A DNA stretch of 64,000 nucleotides from Phaeobacter sp. G2 (GTDB lineage: Bacteria > Pseudomonadota > Alphaproteobacteria > Rhodobacterales > Rhodobacteraceae): assembly GCA_025163595.1 (NCBI GenBank), contig CP104100.1:1860001-1924000 (forward strand), given 5' to 3'. Positions 34,728-44,450 of this stretch are shown here, in pieces (position 1 is the stretch's first letter; the number at the start of each line of letters is the position of its first letter). A program made the position numbers and the translations under genes. Below the pieces are notes generated by a model that saw nothing but the letters and a program-made list of their open reading frames with translations, was not told the origin of the DNA and made no database searches.

Positions 34728-36518
34728 TCAGATTGGTTTGGTAACGTCATCCAGCCAAGACTGGGCTGCGACACTGACGTAGGGGCGCAACTTAGCAGCG
34801 GTTTCGCTGTGATAGGCATTGAGCCAGTCTCGTTCTGCAGACGTCAACATATTCCCCAGGATGAGGCGGCGATCAATCGGCGCGTAGGTGAGCCCGCGCC
34901 AGCACAGCATGTCGCGGTCGGGATCGCTGGTGGCCAGGGCTGGAGCTTGCTCCACCACCAGCAGGTTTTCGATCCGAATGCCAAAGGCGCCTTCGCGGTA
35001 ATAGCCGGGCTCATTCGACAGGATCATGCCAGGTTCCAGTGGCACGGTGGAGACACGGCTCAAACGCTGCGGCCCTTCATGGACGCTGAGATAGGCACCA
35101 ACACCGTGGCCCAGCCCATGATTGAAATCCTGCCCCGCGAGCCACAGTGGCATCCGGCCCACGGCTTCGATATCGCGGCCGGCCAACCCCTTTGGCCAGC
35201 GCAGGCAGGACATGGCGATCATACCTTGCAACACCCGGGTAAAGGCGGCGCATTCCTCAGCCCCCGGTGTGCCAATGGCAATGGTGCGGGTAATGTCGGT
35301 GGTGCCGTCCAGATACTGGCCGCCGCTGTCCAGAACCAGCAACTGCCCCGCTTGCAACCGGCTGTTGCTTTCTTCGTTGACCCGGTAATGCATCACTGCG
35401 CCGTTTTCTCCGGTGCCGGATATGGTCTCGAAACTGATATCGCGTAGTGCCGGATCCCGGCGGCGCAATTCTTCCAGCCGTTTGGCTACATCGATTTCGG
35501 TAAGGCTGCCGACAGGCTGGGCATCCAACCAACTGAGCAGCTCCACCACAGCTGCGCCGTCCCGCAGATGGGCGGCGGCGGATCCTGCGATCTCGGCTGC
35601 ATTTTTGCGCGCTTTGGGCAGGGCGCAGGGGTCGCCTGCATCCACCAGTTGGTCTCCCAACCTCTCGGCAACAATCTGCGGCAGGCTGGCGCAGTCAACC
35701 GCGATGGGCCCGGTGAGTGTCTCCACAGCCTGCAAGAAAGCGCTTGGCGGATGGCTGGTGACGGATGAGGGCAGGTGGTCGCCCAGCTGTTGCAGCTTTT
35801 CGGAGGCCATAAACAGGTCCACCCGCGCATCACTGTGCAGGATGGCAAACCCATGTGCCACCGGGTTGCGCGCAATATCAGCACCCCGGATGTTCAACAA
35901 CCACATGATGCTGTCGGGCAGGGTGATCAGCGCCGCCTGATGGCCTGCCTGGCTTAGCCCTTGGGCCAGGCGCTCACATTTTTGCGCAGCGGCCTCGCCG
36001 GCGTAGTCCAGGGGATGTGGCTGGACTGGCATCATGGGTGGTTCAGGTTGGTCCTGCCAGATCCGGTCAATGAGGTTGTCACATTGGGCCAGCGCGATAC
36101 CTGTGCCCTGCAGTTCCTTGGCCAGAGCTGTAATCTGCGCAGTGGCATGCAGCCAGGGATCAAAGCCAATTTTGCCACCCTGAGGCAGCTGTTCTTTGAG
36201 CCATCTGCCAAGCCCCACTTCCGGCCAGGGCACCGGGGTGAAGAGGTCTGCAACCTGGCGCTTGACCTGGGTGCGGTAACGGCCGTCAATGAACACCCCA
36301 GCGGTGTTCTCCAGCACTGCGCAGAAGCCGGCAGACCCCGTAAAGCCGGTGAGCCAGCTCAGCCGCTCATCGCGCGGAGCCACATATTCCCCCTGATGTG
36401 CATCAGCACGGGGCACCAGAAAGCCGTTCAGCCCATCTTGGGCCAGTTCCGCGCGCAGGGCCAGAAGTCGTGGAGGGCCTTGCTCCGGGCGTGCGGTGAC
36501 GTCGAAACTCTGGAACAT
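34728..36518 (-). CDS. pepP: Aminopeptidase P family (Xaa-Pro aminopeptidase)
   Basis: M24B metallopeptidase removing N-terminal residues before proline; cytosolic. Three-part long form: two creatinase-like N-terminal domains (about residues 1-310) and the pita-bread catalytic domain. Metal ligands visible: aspartates in LVLDSGGQYLDGTTDITRT, His in GLGHGVGAYL, Glu in SNEPGYYREGAFGIRIEN, and a last Glu in VVE. 596 residues, matching the long (eukaryote-like) type common in alphaproteobacteria. A following DUF427 gene is close. Symbol by family. Confidence 0.92.
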   Translation of the reverse strand: MFQSFDVTARPEQGPPRLLALRAELAQDGLNGFLVPRADAHQGEYVAPRDERLSWLTGFTGSAGFCAVLENTAGVFIDGRYRTQVKRQVADLFTPVPWPEVGLGRWLKEQLPQGGKIGFDPWLHATAQITALAKELQGTGIALAQCDNLIDRIWQDQPEPPMMPVQPHPLDYAGEAAAQKCERLAQGLSQAGHQAALITLPDSIMWLLNIRGADIARNPVAHGFAILHSDARVDLFMASEKLQQLGDHLPSSVTSHPPSAFLQAVETLTGPIAVDCASLPQIVAERLGDQLVDAGDPCALPKARKNAAEIAGSAAAHLRDGAAVVELLSWLDAQPVGSLTEIDVAKRLEELRRRDPALRDISFETISGTGENGAVMHYRVNEESNSRLQAGQLLVLDSGGQYLDGTTDITRTIAIGTPGAEECAAFTRVLQGMIAMSCLRWPKGLAGRDIEAVGRMPLWLAGQDFNHGLGHGVGAYLSVHEGPQRLSRVSTVPLEPGMILSNEPGYYREGAFGIRIENLLVVEQAPALATSDPDRDMLCWRGLTYAPIDRRLILGNMLTSAERDWLNAYHSETAAKLRPYVSVAAQSWLDDVTKPI

Positions 36519-36709
36519 GTGGGGGATCTCCTAGGGACGGGCTGGGGCAAGAGCAGGGGCGGTATAAACACGGCAAGCGAAAGAGAAACAGATCGGGCTT
36601 TTGCCACCAATGTCTGCAGGCCTGTTGGGCTAACTATCTCAATTGTTTCAAACTATAGCAGGGCTGACAAGGGGGGCACAGGGACCCAGGTGTTCCCTTG
36701 CAAAAGCGA

Positions 36710-36783
36710 GCGCTCCCGCCCGCAGTCAAAGCATCATAGATGCTGTTCCTGCCGTTGGGGGTGGCGCCGTGCTGTCGCACGGC
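36710..36783 (-). repeat. Palindromic two-hairpin repeat element, copy 2
   Basis: Box GCGCTCCCGCC (36710-36720), stem AGCATC 36730-36735 / GATGCT 36739-36744, spacer with CTGCCGTTGGGGGTGGC, stem GCCGTGC 36766-36772 / GCACGGC 36777-36783. Spacer and order match copy 1 (12095) while the stem sequences differ, so pairing is kept and sequence is not. Confidence 0.65.
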
Positions 36784-36835
36784 ACGGAGGAGCCCCAAAG
36801 CGATCCGACCGCATGGAACCTGTGATGAGCCACAG

Positions 36836-36917
36836 CCGCAGCGCGCGTTAGCGCGCTGCGGGGCCCAAGGCTTTGTGCCGCATCTGTGATGCGGCGTAAA
36901 GGCGCGGGAGCCCCCCC
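36836..36917 (+). repeat. Palindromic two-hairpin repeat element, copy 3
   Basis: Stem CCGCAGCGCGC 36836-36846 / GCGCGCTGCGG 36851-36861, then GGCCCAAGG, stem GCCGCATC 36877-36884 / GATGCGGC 36888-36895 with TGT loop, and GGCGCGGGAGCCCCCCC at 36901-36917. It is close in layout and loop to copy 4 (61102) and lies head-to-head with copy 2. Confidence 0.7.
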
Positions 36918-37004
36918 TTTCTGACTTGGGGGGAAAACAGTCTGGATTTTGTGTCATCCCTGGTCAAACAACAGCCGCAAAACGGCAGGGGCGCCTGGCT
37001 GGGC

Positions 37005-38882
37005 CTAGCTTGCTTTGCGGATCCCCATGACACGCGCACGGGCGCGGGGGTCGCTGTCGAACAGGGCAGCCAGTTGTTCTGTCATGGCGCCGGCAAGCTG
37101 CTCCACATCGGTAATGGTCACGGCGCGGTCGTAATAGCGCGTCACATCGTGGCCGATCCCAATGGCCAGTAGCTCTACCTGTTTGCGCTTTTCCACCATG
37201 GCGATCACATCACGCAGGTGTTTTTCCAGATAGTTGGCGGGGTTCACCGACAGGGTGCTGTCATCCACCGGCGCGCCATCGGAAATCACCATCAGGATCT
37301 TGCGCGCTTCCTGGCGGGCGATCATGCGGCGATGGGCCCATTCCAGCGCCTCGCCATCAATGTTTTCCTTCAGCAGGCCTTCTTTCATCATCAGACCCAG
37401 ATTGGGGCGCACCCGGCGCCAGGGTGTATCGGCAGATTTATAGATGATGTGGCGCAGATCATTCAGCCGTCCCGGCATCTGCGGTCGCCCGTCATTAAGC
37501 CAGGCCTCGCGCGCCAGCCCGCCCTTCCAGGCGCGGGTGGTAAAGCCGAGGATCTCGACCTTGACGTTGCAGCGCTCCAGGGTGCGGGCCAGAACATCGG
37601 CGCAGATGGCGGCAATGGAAATGGGCCGTCCGCGCATGGAGCCTGAGTTGTCCAGCAAAAGCGTCACCACAGTGTCGCGGAACTCGGTGTCTTTTTCGCG
37701 CTTGAAGGACAGCGGCGTGGTGGGGTTGGCAATCACCCGCGCCAGACGGCCGGCATCCAGAATGCCCTCTTCCAGGTCAAACTCCCAGGAGCGGTTCTGC
37801 TGCGCCTGCAGGCGGCGCTGCAGCTTGTTGGCCAGGCGGCTGACGGCGCCTTTAAGCGGCTCAAGCTGTTGATCCAGATAGGCGCGAAGACGTTCCAGCT
37901 CTGCCGGTTCCGCCAGTTCTTCGGCGGCGATTTCTTCGTCATTGGCGTCGAGGAATACCTTGTACTCGGGGTCGGCCTCGGACACGGGCGGCGGTGGAGG
38001 CGGATCCAGCGGTGCCTCGCCATCGGGCATCTCGGTTTCTTCGGCCAGCTCCTCGTCGGCCATCTCATCCATCGAGACCTGGGCCTGACTTTCGTCCTGC
38101 TGTTGCTCCTGCGCCTGCTCGGCATCTGCCTCGGCCTGTTCGTCGTCGGAGTCATCCTCGCCATTGCTGTCGGGATCGGGCTGCTCTTCGGCGTTGTCTT
38201 CGGCCTCGTCGTCCTGGTTGTCGTCCAGCTCATCCGGGTCATCGCCCAGCTGGTCGCCATAGCCAAGATCGGCGATGATCTTGCGGGCAAATTTGGCAAA
38301 TTCAGACTGATCGGCGATCTTGTCGTCGAGGTTCTCCAGCGTCTCACCTGCCTGGGATTCGATGAACCCGCGCCACAGCTCCATCACATTGTCTGCCCCC
38401 TCAGGCAGCGGACGCCCGGTGGCGAGATGGCGCACCAGATAACCGGCAGAGGCCGCCAGTGGCGCCTCAGAGGAGCTCTTCATCTGGTCATAGCCGCGCC
38501 GGATGGCCTCGTTGCGGATCTTTACGTCGATATTGGAGGCGGTGCCGGGCATGTGCCGCGCGCCCATAGCTTCGCAGCGGGCGGTTTCCATCGCCTCATA
38601 CAAATCGCGCGCCATTTCCCCCTGGGGGGTGTATTTGGCATGGGTGGCATCGTCGTGGAACTTGCGGCGCAGCGCCAGCGCATCAGCGGTGCCACGGGCC
38701 AGCAACACCTCTTCGCGGCTCATCCGGCGGGAGACCTGCGGCAGGCGCATATTGTCACCGGACACGCCCGAGGGGTCCACGGTGTAGGAAACGCTCAGCT
38801 CCGGATCATCGGCCATGACCTTGGTGGCCTCGGCCAGGGCCTTTTTGAACGGGTCAGCAGGATTGTCGTTTTGTTTTCTCAT
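37005..38882 (-). CDS. cobT: Aerobic cobaltochelatase subunit CobT
   Basis: Subunit of the ATP-dependent chelatase (CobN-CobS-CobT) that inserts Co2+ into hydrogenobyrinate a,c-diamide in aerobic vitamin B12 synthesis. The C-terminal von Willebrand A domain has the MIDAS motif Asp411-x-Ser413-x-Ser415 (DNSGSMRG). A highly acidic Asp/Glu/Gln stretch (about residues 213-290) and a Pro-rich run precede it. 625 residues, typical of CobT. It follows cobS on the same strand after 166 bp. CobN is not in the window. Confidence 0.95.
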   Translation of the reverse strand: MRKQNDNPADPFKKALAEATKVMADDPELSVSYTVDPSGVSGDNMRLPQVSRRMSREEVLLARGTADALALRRKFHDDATHAKYTPQGEMARDLYEAMETARCEAMGARHMPGTASNIDVKIRNEAIRRGYDQMKSSSEAPLAASAGYLVRHLATGRPLPEGADNVMELWRGFIESQAGETLENLDDKIADQSEFAKFARKIIADLGYGDQLGDDPDELDDNQDDEAEDNAEEQPDPDSNGEDDSDDEQAEADAEQAQEQQQDESQAQVSMDEMADEELAEETEMPDGEAPLDPPPPPPVSEADPEYKVFLDANDEEIAAEELAEPAELERLRAYLDQQLEPLKGAVSRLANKLQRRLQAQQNRSWEFDLEEGILDAGRLARVIANPTTPLSFKREKDTEFRDTVVTLLLDNSGSMRGRPISIAAICADVLARTLERCNVKVEILGFTTRAWKGGLAREAWLNDGRPQMPGRLNDLRHIIYKSADTPWRRVRPNLGLMMKEGLLKENIDGEALEWAHRRMIARQEARKILMVISDGAPVDDSTLSVNPANYLEKHLRDVIAMVEKRKQVELLAIGIGHDVTRYYDRAVTITDVEQLAGAMTEQLAALFDSDPRARARVMGIRKAS

Positions 38883-39048
38883 GGTCGCACCTTGTCCCTG
38901 ATGAGCATCCTCCCTCTTTTTGGGAAAGTCCAGTCGAGCGGCAGCGAAAAGGGCGGCGCCCGACCCGGCGGGGAGGAAGCGAAGCGCCCGCCCCGTGGGG
39001 GACGGGACGGGCGCTGCCCGGCCTTGCGGCCGGGCGGCACGTCACTAA
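38883..39048 (-). other. GC-rich hairpin spacer between cobS and cobT
   Basis: Stem GCCCGGCC 39016-39023 / GGCCGGGC 39028-39035 (perfect 8 bp, loop TTGC) plus repeated GGGCGC/GCGCCC blocks that could pair in several ways (for example 38959-38969 and 38985-39015). It may attenuate cobT relative to cobS. No gene. Confidence 0.5.
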
Positions 39049-40035
39049 TCAGCCCAGTGAAACGCTGGCGGCGCTTTCGGGCAGCTCTTCGTCAAAGCAG
39101 CGCTGGTAGAACTCGGCCACGGTCTGGCGTTCCAGCTCGTCACATTTGTTCAGGAAGCTGAGACGGAAGGCATAGCCCACATCGCGGAAGATCTCGGCGT
39201 TTTGCGCCCAGTTGATCACGGTCCGCGGGCTCATCACGGTCGACAGATCGCCATTCATAAAGGCGGTGCGGGTCAGATCCGCCACGGTCACCATCTGCGA
39301 GATGTCTTTGCGGCCTTTTTCCGTGTTGTAATGCGGCGCCTTGGACAACACGATGGCGGTTTCCGCATCATGGCTGAGGTAGTTCAGCGTGGCCACCAAC
39401 GACCAGCGGTCCATCTGGGCCTGGTTGATCTGCTGGGTGCCATGGTAGAGGCCGGTGGTGTCGCCCAGGCCAACGGTGTTGGCGGTGGCAAACAGACGGA
39501 AATAGGGGTTCGGGGTGATGATCTCGTTCTGGTCCAGCAGGGTCAGCTTGCCGTCATGCTCCAGCACCCGCTGGATCACAAACATCACATCGGCGCGGCC
39601 GGCGTCATATTCATCAAACACGATCGCAACAGGGTTGCGCAGTGCCCAGGGCAGGATGCCTTCGTGGAACTCTGTCACCTGCTTGCCGTCGCGCAGTTTG
39701 ATCGCGTCCTTACCGATCAGGTCGATCCGGCTGATGTGGCTGTCGAGGTTAACCCGCACGGAGGGCCAGTTCAGACGCGCGGCAACCTGTTCGATGTGAG
39801 TCGATTTCCCTGTGCCGTGGTAGCCTTGGATCATCACACGGCGATTGTGCGAGAACCCGGCCAGGATGGCCATGGTGGTGTCTGGGTCAAATTTATAGGT
39901 AGGATCAATTGCGGGGACGCGGTCCGAGCCTTCGGCAAAGCCCTTGATGGTCATGTCGGTATCGATGCCAAAGACATCGCGCACCGAAATGGGGTCGGTG
40001 GGTTTTGCATTCATATCCAGCATGCCGTCAGTCAT
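39049..40035 (-). CDS. cobS: Aerobic cobaltochelatase subunit CobS
   Basis: MoxR-type AAA+ ATPase that with CobT drives cobalt insertion by CobN. Walker A GYHGTGKS (residues 71-78), Walker [16 protein letters not shown], and sensor/arginine segments further on. 328 residues. The start at 40035 (MTDGML) is preferred to the in-frame one at 40077, since AAGGA lies about 9 nt upstream and the conserved part begins shortly after. The end [22 protein letters not shown] is family-typical. First gene of a cobST unit. Confidence 0.95.
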   Translation of the reverse strand: MTDGMLDMNAKPTDPISVRDVFGIDTDMTIKGFAEGSDRVPAIDPTYKFDPDTTMAILAGFSHNRRVMIQGYHGTGKSTHIEQVAARLNWPSVRVNLDSHISRIDLIGKDAIKLRDGKQVTEFHEGILPWALRNPVAIVFDEYDAGRADVMFVIQRVLEHDGKLTLLDQNEIITPNPYFRLFATANTVGLGDTTGLYHGTQQINQAQMDRWSLVATLNYLSHDAETAIVLSKAPHYNTEKGRKDISQMVTVADLTRTAFMNGDLSTVMSPRTVINWAQNAEIFRDVGYAFRLSFLNKCDELERQTVAEFYQRCFDEELPESAASVSLG

Positions 40036-40211
40036 CACAGTCGATCCTTGTTCCTCTCCCGCCGATTGCGGGGTCAATCCGGGGGATTGGTGCCTGATCT
40101 TGCGGTGAAGGGCAAGAGGCAGAGTAGGGGGCGGCGAAATAACGTGATGTTGCAGGCCAAACTGACCCTATGCCCGGTCTGACATTTGAACCGCTGCGCG
40201 ACAAAATGGCA

Positions 40212-40236
40212 CAAAAACGGGCAGCTGTTGCTGCCC
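40212..40236 (-). terminator. Terminator after the J-domain gene
   Basis: On the minus strand, stem GGGCAGC / GCTGCCC (40236-40230 with 40225-40219, 4-nt loop) is followed by a run of five T at 40217-40213. It closes the J-domain gene before cobS. Confidence 0.8.
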
Positions 40237-40282
40237 ATTTCAGATTTCAATACTCGGGATAAATCGGTCCTGACCCGAGGCC

Positions 40283-40906
40283 CTATTTGAAGCTACGGCT
40301 GTCCTTGATCTGCTCCCAGGCCCAGCGGACCTCTTGCAGCTGTTCTTCCTGGCTGCGGTCGCCGCCGTTCATATCAGGGTGCAAAACCTTGATCAGCTTT
40401 TTGTAGGCCTTGCGGATGTCGGCCTTGGACCAATCGTCCTTGGCCTCCAGCAACTCCAGCGCCTTGCGTTCGGTGGCGGGCAGACGGCGACCGGTGGCGG
40501 CAGAGCGGCCCGGGTTCTGTGTCGCATTGCCACCCAGAACCTGATGCGGATCCTCAATGCCCAGCCGGGCCCAGGCGCGCGCTTCGGGGTCACCCATGGG
40601 TTTGGTCTGACGTTCCCAGACCTTGTCCTTGGACTGCTGTGCGTTCAGCTCGGCCTCGGTGGTACCCTGGAAGAAATTCCAGTGATTGTTGTATTCGCGG
40701 ACATGTTCCTGGCAGAACCAGAAAAAGTCATCCAACACATCCGGGGCCTTGGGCGCGCGGAACTTGCCAGCTTCTTCGCACCCTTCCTTGTCGCAGACCC
40801 GCACAGAGGTCTCCGAGGCGCCGGACATGCTGCGACGTCCACGCGGATTTTTCTTTTTTGCAGAGCTGACGGACATATCGAAACCGAAAGGATCTGATTT
40901 ACTCAT
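40283..40906 (-). CDS. J-domain (DnaJ-like) protein
   Basis: 207 residues. The C-terminal J domain (about 145-207) has the HPD motif (LIKVLHPDMNGGD) needed to stimulate Hsp70. The N-terminal part contains cysteines in VCDKEGCEE and FWFCQEHVREYNNHWNFF, a possible small metal site, and a helix common in short Rhodobacterales J-proteins. No G/F or zinc-finger domain as in DnaJ. ATG at 40906 has AAGG 8 nt upstream; an in-frame GTG at 40915 lacks spacing. Neighbour of cobS and bolA. Confidence 0.88.
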   Translation of the reverse strand: MSKSDPFGFDMSVSSAKKKNPRGRRSMSGASETSVRVCDKEGCEEAGKFRAPKAPDVLDDFFWFCQEHVREYNNHWNFFQGTTEAELNAQQSKDKVWERQTKPMGDPEARAWARLGIEDPHQVLGGNATQNPGRSAATGRRLPATERKALELLEAKDDWSKADIRKAYKKLIKVLHPDMNGGDRSQEEQLQEVRWAWEQIKDSRSFK

Positions 40907-41012
40907 GGGGTGCACCTTCTCGACGCAGCTACTCGACTCGGAGGAGGCAGTTTAGTCTAAGGGGCGTCAGATTGAAGGGGGTGAGAGAAATAAATATGAG
41001 GTTGAGCAGAAT

Positions 41013-41270
41013 ATGAGCATTCGTGTTGAAATGGAGCAGCGGCTTCAGGAAGCCTTTGCGCCCACGGAACTAGAGGTCGTGGATGATAGCAACAGTCATA
41101 TTGGCCACGCAGGCCATGACGGCAGTGGGGAAAGTCACTTTAACGTGAGAATCCGTGCCGCAGCCTTTGCCGGACAAAACCGGGTGCAGCAGCACCGGGC
41201 GGTGCATAGGGCGCTGGGGGATATTGTTCCGCGTATTCACGCGCTGGCGCTGGATATCGGCAGCGTTTGA
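41013..41270 (+). CDS. bolA: BolA family protein
   Basis: 85 residues with the BolA fold motifs: VVDDSNSHIGHAGHDGSGESHFNVRI, and QQHRAVHRALGDI in the last helix, including the conserved histidines. BolA proteins bind [2Fe-2S] clusters with monothiol glutaredoxins and some bind DNA. Divergent from the J-domain gene, with about 100 bp between the starts. Convergent with the DUF4177-type gene. Confidence 0.93.
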   Translation: MSIRVEMEQRLQEAFAPTELEVVDDSNSHIGHAGHDGSGESHFNVRIRAAAFAGQNRVQQHRAVHRALGDIVPRIHALALDIGSV

Positions 41271-41282
41271 TCTGTAGCCTTA

Positions 41283-41317
41283 GCTGCGGGGGCCTCGGCG
41301 CTTGTGGCCCCTGCAGC
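41283..41317. terminator. Hairpin between convergent bolA and DUF4177-type gene
   Basis: GCTGCGGGGGCC 41283-41294 / GGCCCCTGCAGC 41306-41317, 12 bp with one G-U, 11-nt loop. It fills the 57 bp between the two stop codons and could stop transcripts from either side. There is no T-run. Confidence 0.6.
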
Positions 41318-41327
41318 GAGGTAAAGA

Positions 41328-41849
41328 TTAGTCGTCGTCAGCGGAGTGCAGCTTGGCGCGGGCTTTCAGGGCGGCAGTCATGCCTGAAACGGGGCTCAGC
41401 TCCTCGACGCCATCGTCGGCGCGCATGCTGGCAGCCCCCTGACCCGGAACAGGTGTTGCACCTTCGGGCGCTTCGGGATCGCCTGCGGTGGCTGTTAACA
41501 CGCCAGCCGCAGCAGGCACGGCTGGGGCGGCGGCAACCGGCGCCTCTACTGCGGGCGCATTGCCTGCGGGGGCGAGGCTGGCCGCAAGCGGCTGCTCCGT
41601 CACACCAGCGGCAACCGGCAGGGCGCGGCGAAACACCAGCACATTGCGCCAATGGGTGGTCGAGCCGGTCAGGCCAGAACGCTCATCCGAGGGCAAAAGC
41701 TCGGCGCGTTGATAGTCCCAGCCTTCCGCCGCCATTTGATTGAGTGTGATCTCAATGGAATTGGCAAAACGCCCCTCGGGGGTTTTGACGCCTTTGGCTT
41801 TGGTGCCCTTGTGAGGGGCGGGAACAACTTTGTACTCAAACGCCTGCAT
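41328..41849 (-). CDS. DUF4177-type protein with Ala/Pro-rich tail
   Basis: 173 residues. The N-terminus (about 1-75) matches the DUF4177 pattern: FEYKVVPAP, LNQMAAEGWDYQRAELLP, WRNVLVFRR. A low-complexity Ala/Pro/Gly/Val segment (about 78-150) and a charged tail ending HSADDD follow. No signal peptide or membrane span. Function unknown. It lies between bolA and pepT on the strand of pepT, with 156 bp between them. Confidence 0.75.
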   Translation of the reverse strand: MQAFEYKVVPAPHKGTKAKGVKTPEGRFANSIEITLNQMAAEGWDYQRAELLPSDERSGLTGSTTHWRNVLVFRRALPVAAGVTEQPLAASLAPAGNAPAVEAPVAAAPAVPAAAGVLTATAGDPEAPEGATPVPGQGAASMRADDGVEELSPVSGMTAALKARAKLHSADDD

Positions 41850-42005
41850 CGCGGTCTCCTGACTTCCGGCGCAGGTTTAACCTATGCAGGCGAGGGGTCA
41901 AGTCTGGGTTCGCTGAATGGCGGTCCGCCAGCTGTGTTTGCTGCGGCTTCAATCAAGACCCGGCTGCCCGATCCTGCGACCGGACAGCAGAGAATGCGCT
42001 GCAGG

Positions 42006-43244
42006 TTATTTTTGTGCCGCCAGCTGTGCCAGGGTCAGGCAGACCTGCAGTGACGCGGCCATATCTTGCACCGATACCCATTCCAGGGGGCCGTGAACAC
42101 ATTGCATGCCGCAAAAGATATTGGGGGTCGGCACGCCCATTTCTGTCAGACGTGAGCCATCGGTGCCGCCGCGGATCGGTACCGAGATCGGCTCAATGCC
42201 ATTGGCACGGCAGGCCTCCAGCGCCAGATCCACCGGCGTCATGTCCTCTTCCAGCCAATAGCGCATGTTGCGGTATTGCGGATAGATCTCGCAGGTGATG
42301 TCGGCGCGTGGTTCTGAGGCCTGAACAGCCTCGCAGACTTGCCGCAGCAAATCGCCCTTGGCCGCCAGCCCGTCGCGTTCAAAATCGCGCAGGATCAGTT
42401 TGATCTCCATCTCTGACGACCCACCCGCCATATCGGTGACATGCAAAAAGCCCTCGCGCCCGTCGGTGGTTTCCGGCGTCATGGTCGCCTGCGGCAGGGT
42501 CTGCACGATCTTGGAGGCCAGATGCGCGGCATTGACCAGTTTTTCCTTGGCCCAGCCGGGGTGGATCGACACGCCCTTGATCGAAACCACGGCGCGATCC
42601 GCCGAAAAGCTCTCGTAGATGATCTCGCCCAGGTCACTGCCATCCAGCGTATAGGCAAAATCCACCCCCAGATCCGCAGGCAGCTTGGCATCGACACCGC
42701 GACCAATTTCTTCGTCCGGGGTAAAGGCGATGCGGATGGGGCCGTGGGGGATGTCCGGGTTTTCAATCAGGTGCTGGGCCAGGGTCATCACGATGGAGAC
42801 GCCGGCCTTGTCATCGGCGCCCAGCAGGGTCAGGCCGGAGGCGGTGACCAGATCATGGCCTTGCTTACCCGCCAAATAGGGGTGATCCTGCGGCGACAGC
42901 ACTAGGTCGGGATTGTCGGGGAAGGTGATATCGCCGCCGTTGTAGCCCTTGATCACGCGCGGTTTGACGCCACTCGCATTGAACTGCGGCGCGGTGTCCA
43001 CATGGGCGAGAAAGCCAACCGTCGGGCCATCGGTGTTACCCGGAACAGTGGCCAGCACGGTGCCATAATCGGTCAGGGTGACATCCTGCGCGCCGATCCC
43101 TTTTAGCTCTTCAACCAATAGATTCGACATGTCGAACTGGATTGCGGTGCTGGGCGCGGTGGGGGAGGTCTCGTCGCTTTGGCTGTCGATGGCGGCATAG
43201 CGGGTGAGGCGGTCCTGAAGGTCCTGATCAAAGGTAGGTGTCAT
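42006..43244 (-). CDS. pepT: Peptidase T (tripeptidase)
   Basis: M20B dinuclear zinc aminopeptidase cleaving tripeptides in the cytosol. Zinc site and catalytic motifs: GFLAHVDTAP (metal His with following Asp), LLGADDKAG (bridging Asp), TPDEEIGRG (catalytic and metal Glu), and the C-terminal IRGGTDGSRLTEMG. The dimerisation lid domain contains SIHPGWAKEKLVNAA. 412 residues, full length. A sulfotransferase-like gene lies upstream on the same strand. Confidence 0.95.
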   Translation of the reverse strand: MTPTFDQDLQDRLTRYAAIDSQSDETSPTAPSTAIQFDMSNLLVEELKGIGAQDVTLTDYGTVLATVPGNTDGPTVGFLAHVDTAPQFNASGVKPRVIKGYNGGDITFPDNPDLVLSPQDHPYLAGKQGHDLVTASGLTLLGADDKAGVSIVMTLAQHLIENPDIPHGPIRIAFTPDEEIGRGVDAKLPADLGVDFAYTLDGSDLGEIIYESFSADRAVVSIKGVSIHPGWAKEKLVNAAHLASKIVQTLPQATMTPETTDGREGFLHVTDMAGGSSEMEIKLILRDFERDGLAAKGDLLRQVCEAVQASEPRADITCEIYPQYRNMRYWLEEDMTPVDLALEACRANGIEPISVPIRGGTDGSRLTEMGVPTPNIFCGMQCVHGPLEWVSVQDMAASLQVCLTLAQLAAQK

Positions 43245-43342
43245 GGGGGCTCCGTGGCTGTTGGCGGTAGGCTGGTTCAGTGGCAGGCGGGCTAAATCGC
43301 CTTTTGCAGATCTGCCGGTGCACTGCTTGCCGTTCGCGATCC

Positions 43343-44236
43343 TTAGCTGCAGGGCGCCAACGGCCCATCCATGGCCAGCGCGTGCATCTTGTGATCTTGC
43401 ATATGTGGAAAGCGCTGGTGCAACACGTCTTCTGGAAGGTCAAGCCCTTTGTCGATTGCCATTTGCTCGGTCCAGTTCTGACTTGGTAGGTCAATTTTGC
43501 GGATAAGGGGGCCTCGGTTCCGCCGGTACGCCTTCTGCCCGAACTCCTGCTGGAAGAGGCGCAGGAAATGCAGTTTCGCCATTGAAACACGGATGTTCTT
43601 GACCAGGGCCGTCTGACCACCTGGCAGAGAAAAGTGGTGGTCGAGCTGACCGGCTAGATCGGAGATCCGGTCTAGATCCCATACTGTTAGCCGCCCGGCT
43701 GTGACCCCGGTCATCGCGGCACGCAACAAGTCGTCATAGGCGAACCAATGGCATTCGCGCACTTTATGAAAGGCCTCGATATAGGCTTCTATTGAGCCGT
43801 CGGTCTCATTGTAAAACTTGTCACGATGGATGCCCCAGAGACCGGCCCGCACGAATTGCTGATAGCTGGAGCGCAGCATCGCGACGGGATCACGCAACAG
43901 GCAGAGGAGGGAAACCGCTTCCGGGCCAAAACGTTTGGAAAATTCACGGGTGAGCGCCGCAAGCCGACCCGTGCGATTGGTCGTATACTCCTCCGTTGAC
44001 AGAAGGATATGCCCACACCGATGTGTCTGCGCTTCGTTCGCTATGTCATCCACGGCGGCAGCAAGGTCCAGATCAGGTGCCAGCAGGGGGCCATGATGCC
44101 TGTAGCCTGTGTGCAGGCGGTGGCTTTCCGGGTAGAGAAGCCCGGCGGCGCGAAACAGAGCGTCGTTGTCGGCCATATAGGCCTGAAGCGACGTCGAAGC
44201 GCATTTGGGAAAACCGATATGGATTGTGATCTGCAT
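43343..44236 (-). CDS. Sulfotransferase-like protein
   Basis: 297 residues. The N-terminal ITIHIGFPKCASTSLQAYM looks like the PAPS 5'-phosphosulfate loop of sulfotransferases (consensus PKxGTTSL). LLCLLRDPVAMLRSSYQQFV matches the 3'-phosphate-binding segment (RDPxxxxxS). The loop residue normally Gly/Thr is Cys-Ala here, so activity is uncertain. Substrate unknown; relatives modify polysaccharides. Start ATG at 44236 is chosen because the conserved strand begins at once. An upstream extension to 44416 is low in conservation-like features. Confidence 0.75.
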   Translation of the reverse strand: MQITIHIGFPKCASTSLQAYMADNDALFRAAGLLYPESHRLHTGYRHHGPLLAPDLDLAAAVDDIANEAQTHRCGHILLSTEEYTTNRTGRLAALTREFSKRFGPEAVSLLCLLRDPVAMLRSSYQQFVRAGLWGIHRDKFYNETDGSIEAYIEAFHKVRECHWFAYDDLLRAAMTGVTAGRLTVWDLDRISDLAGQLDHHFSLPGGQTALVKNIRVSMAKLHFLRLFQQEFGQKAYRRNRGPLIRKIDLPSQNWTEQMAIDKGLDLPEDVLHQRFPHMQDHKMHALAMDGPLAPCS

Positions 44237-44450
44237 GGTGGTCCGTCTGTTTCTCAGCAAGCTGCAGCAGCGCGTGGCATGGGTCAAGGGCAGGCTGGCA
44301 ACCTTAGCGGGTTGTGGCTGTCCTTCGGGGCGGGGGTGGGGGCGACATGCCCAACTGTTTCGCCTTAGGAAAATTTCTGATTTGGTGAGCGGGCGAGCGC
44401 CTGCCGCGCGCAGCACAGGCGAAAGGCAACAATAACTGCATCGTCTCGTT

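Larger units (their letters stand above)
36519..37004. other. Intergenic region holding two palindromic repeat copies
   Basis: 486 bp between pepP and cobT, with no gene. 36710-36783 and 36836-36917 are two copies of the two-hairpin repeat in opposite orientation (separate entries). The part nearest pepP (36519-36660) is presumably its promoter. Confidence 0.6.

Noticed and set aside
37869..39161. 430-codon plus-strand frame opposite cobT
   Set aside because: Antisense of the acidic repeat region of cobT, which creates long open frames by its codon pattern.
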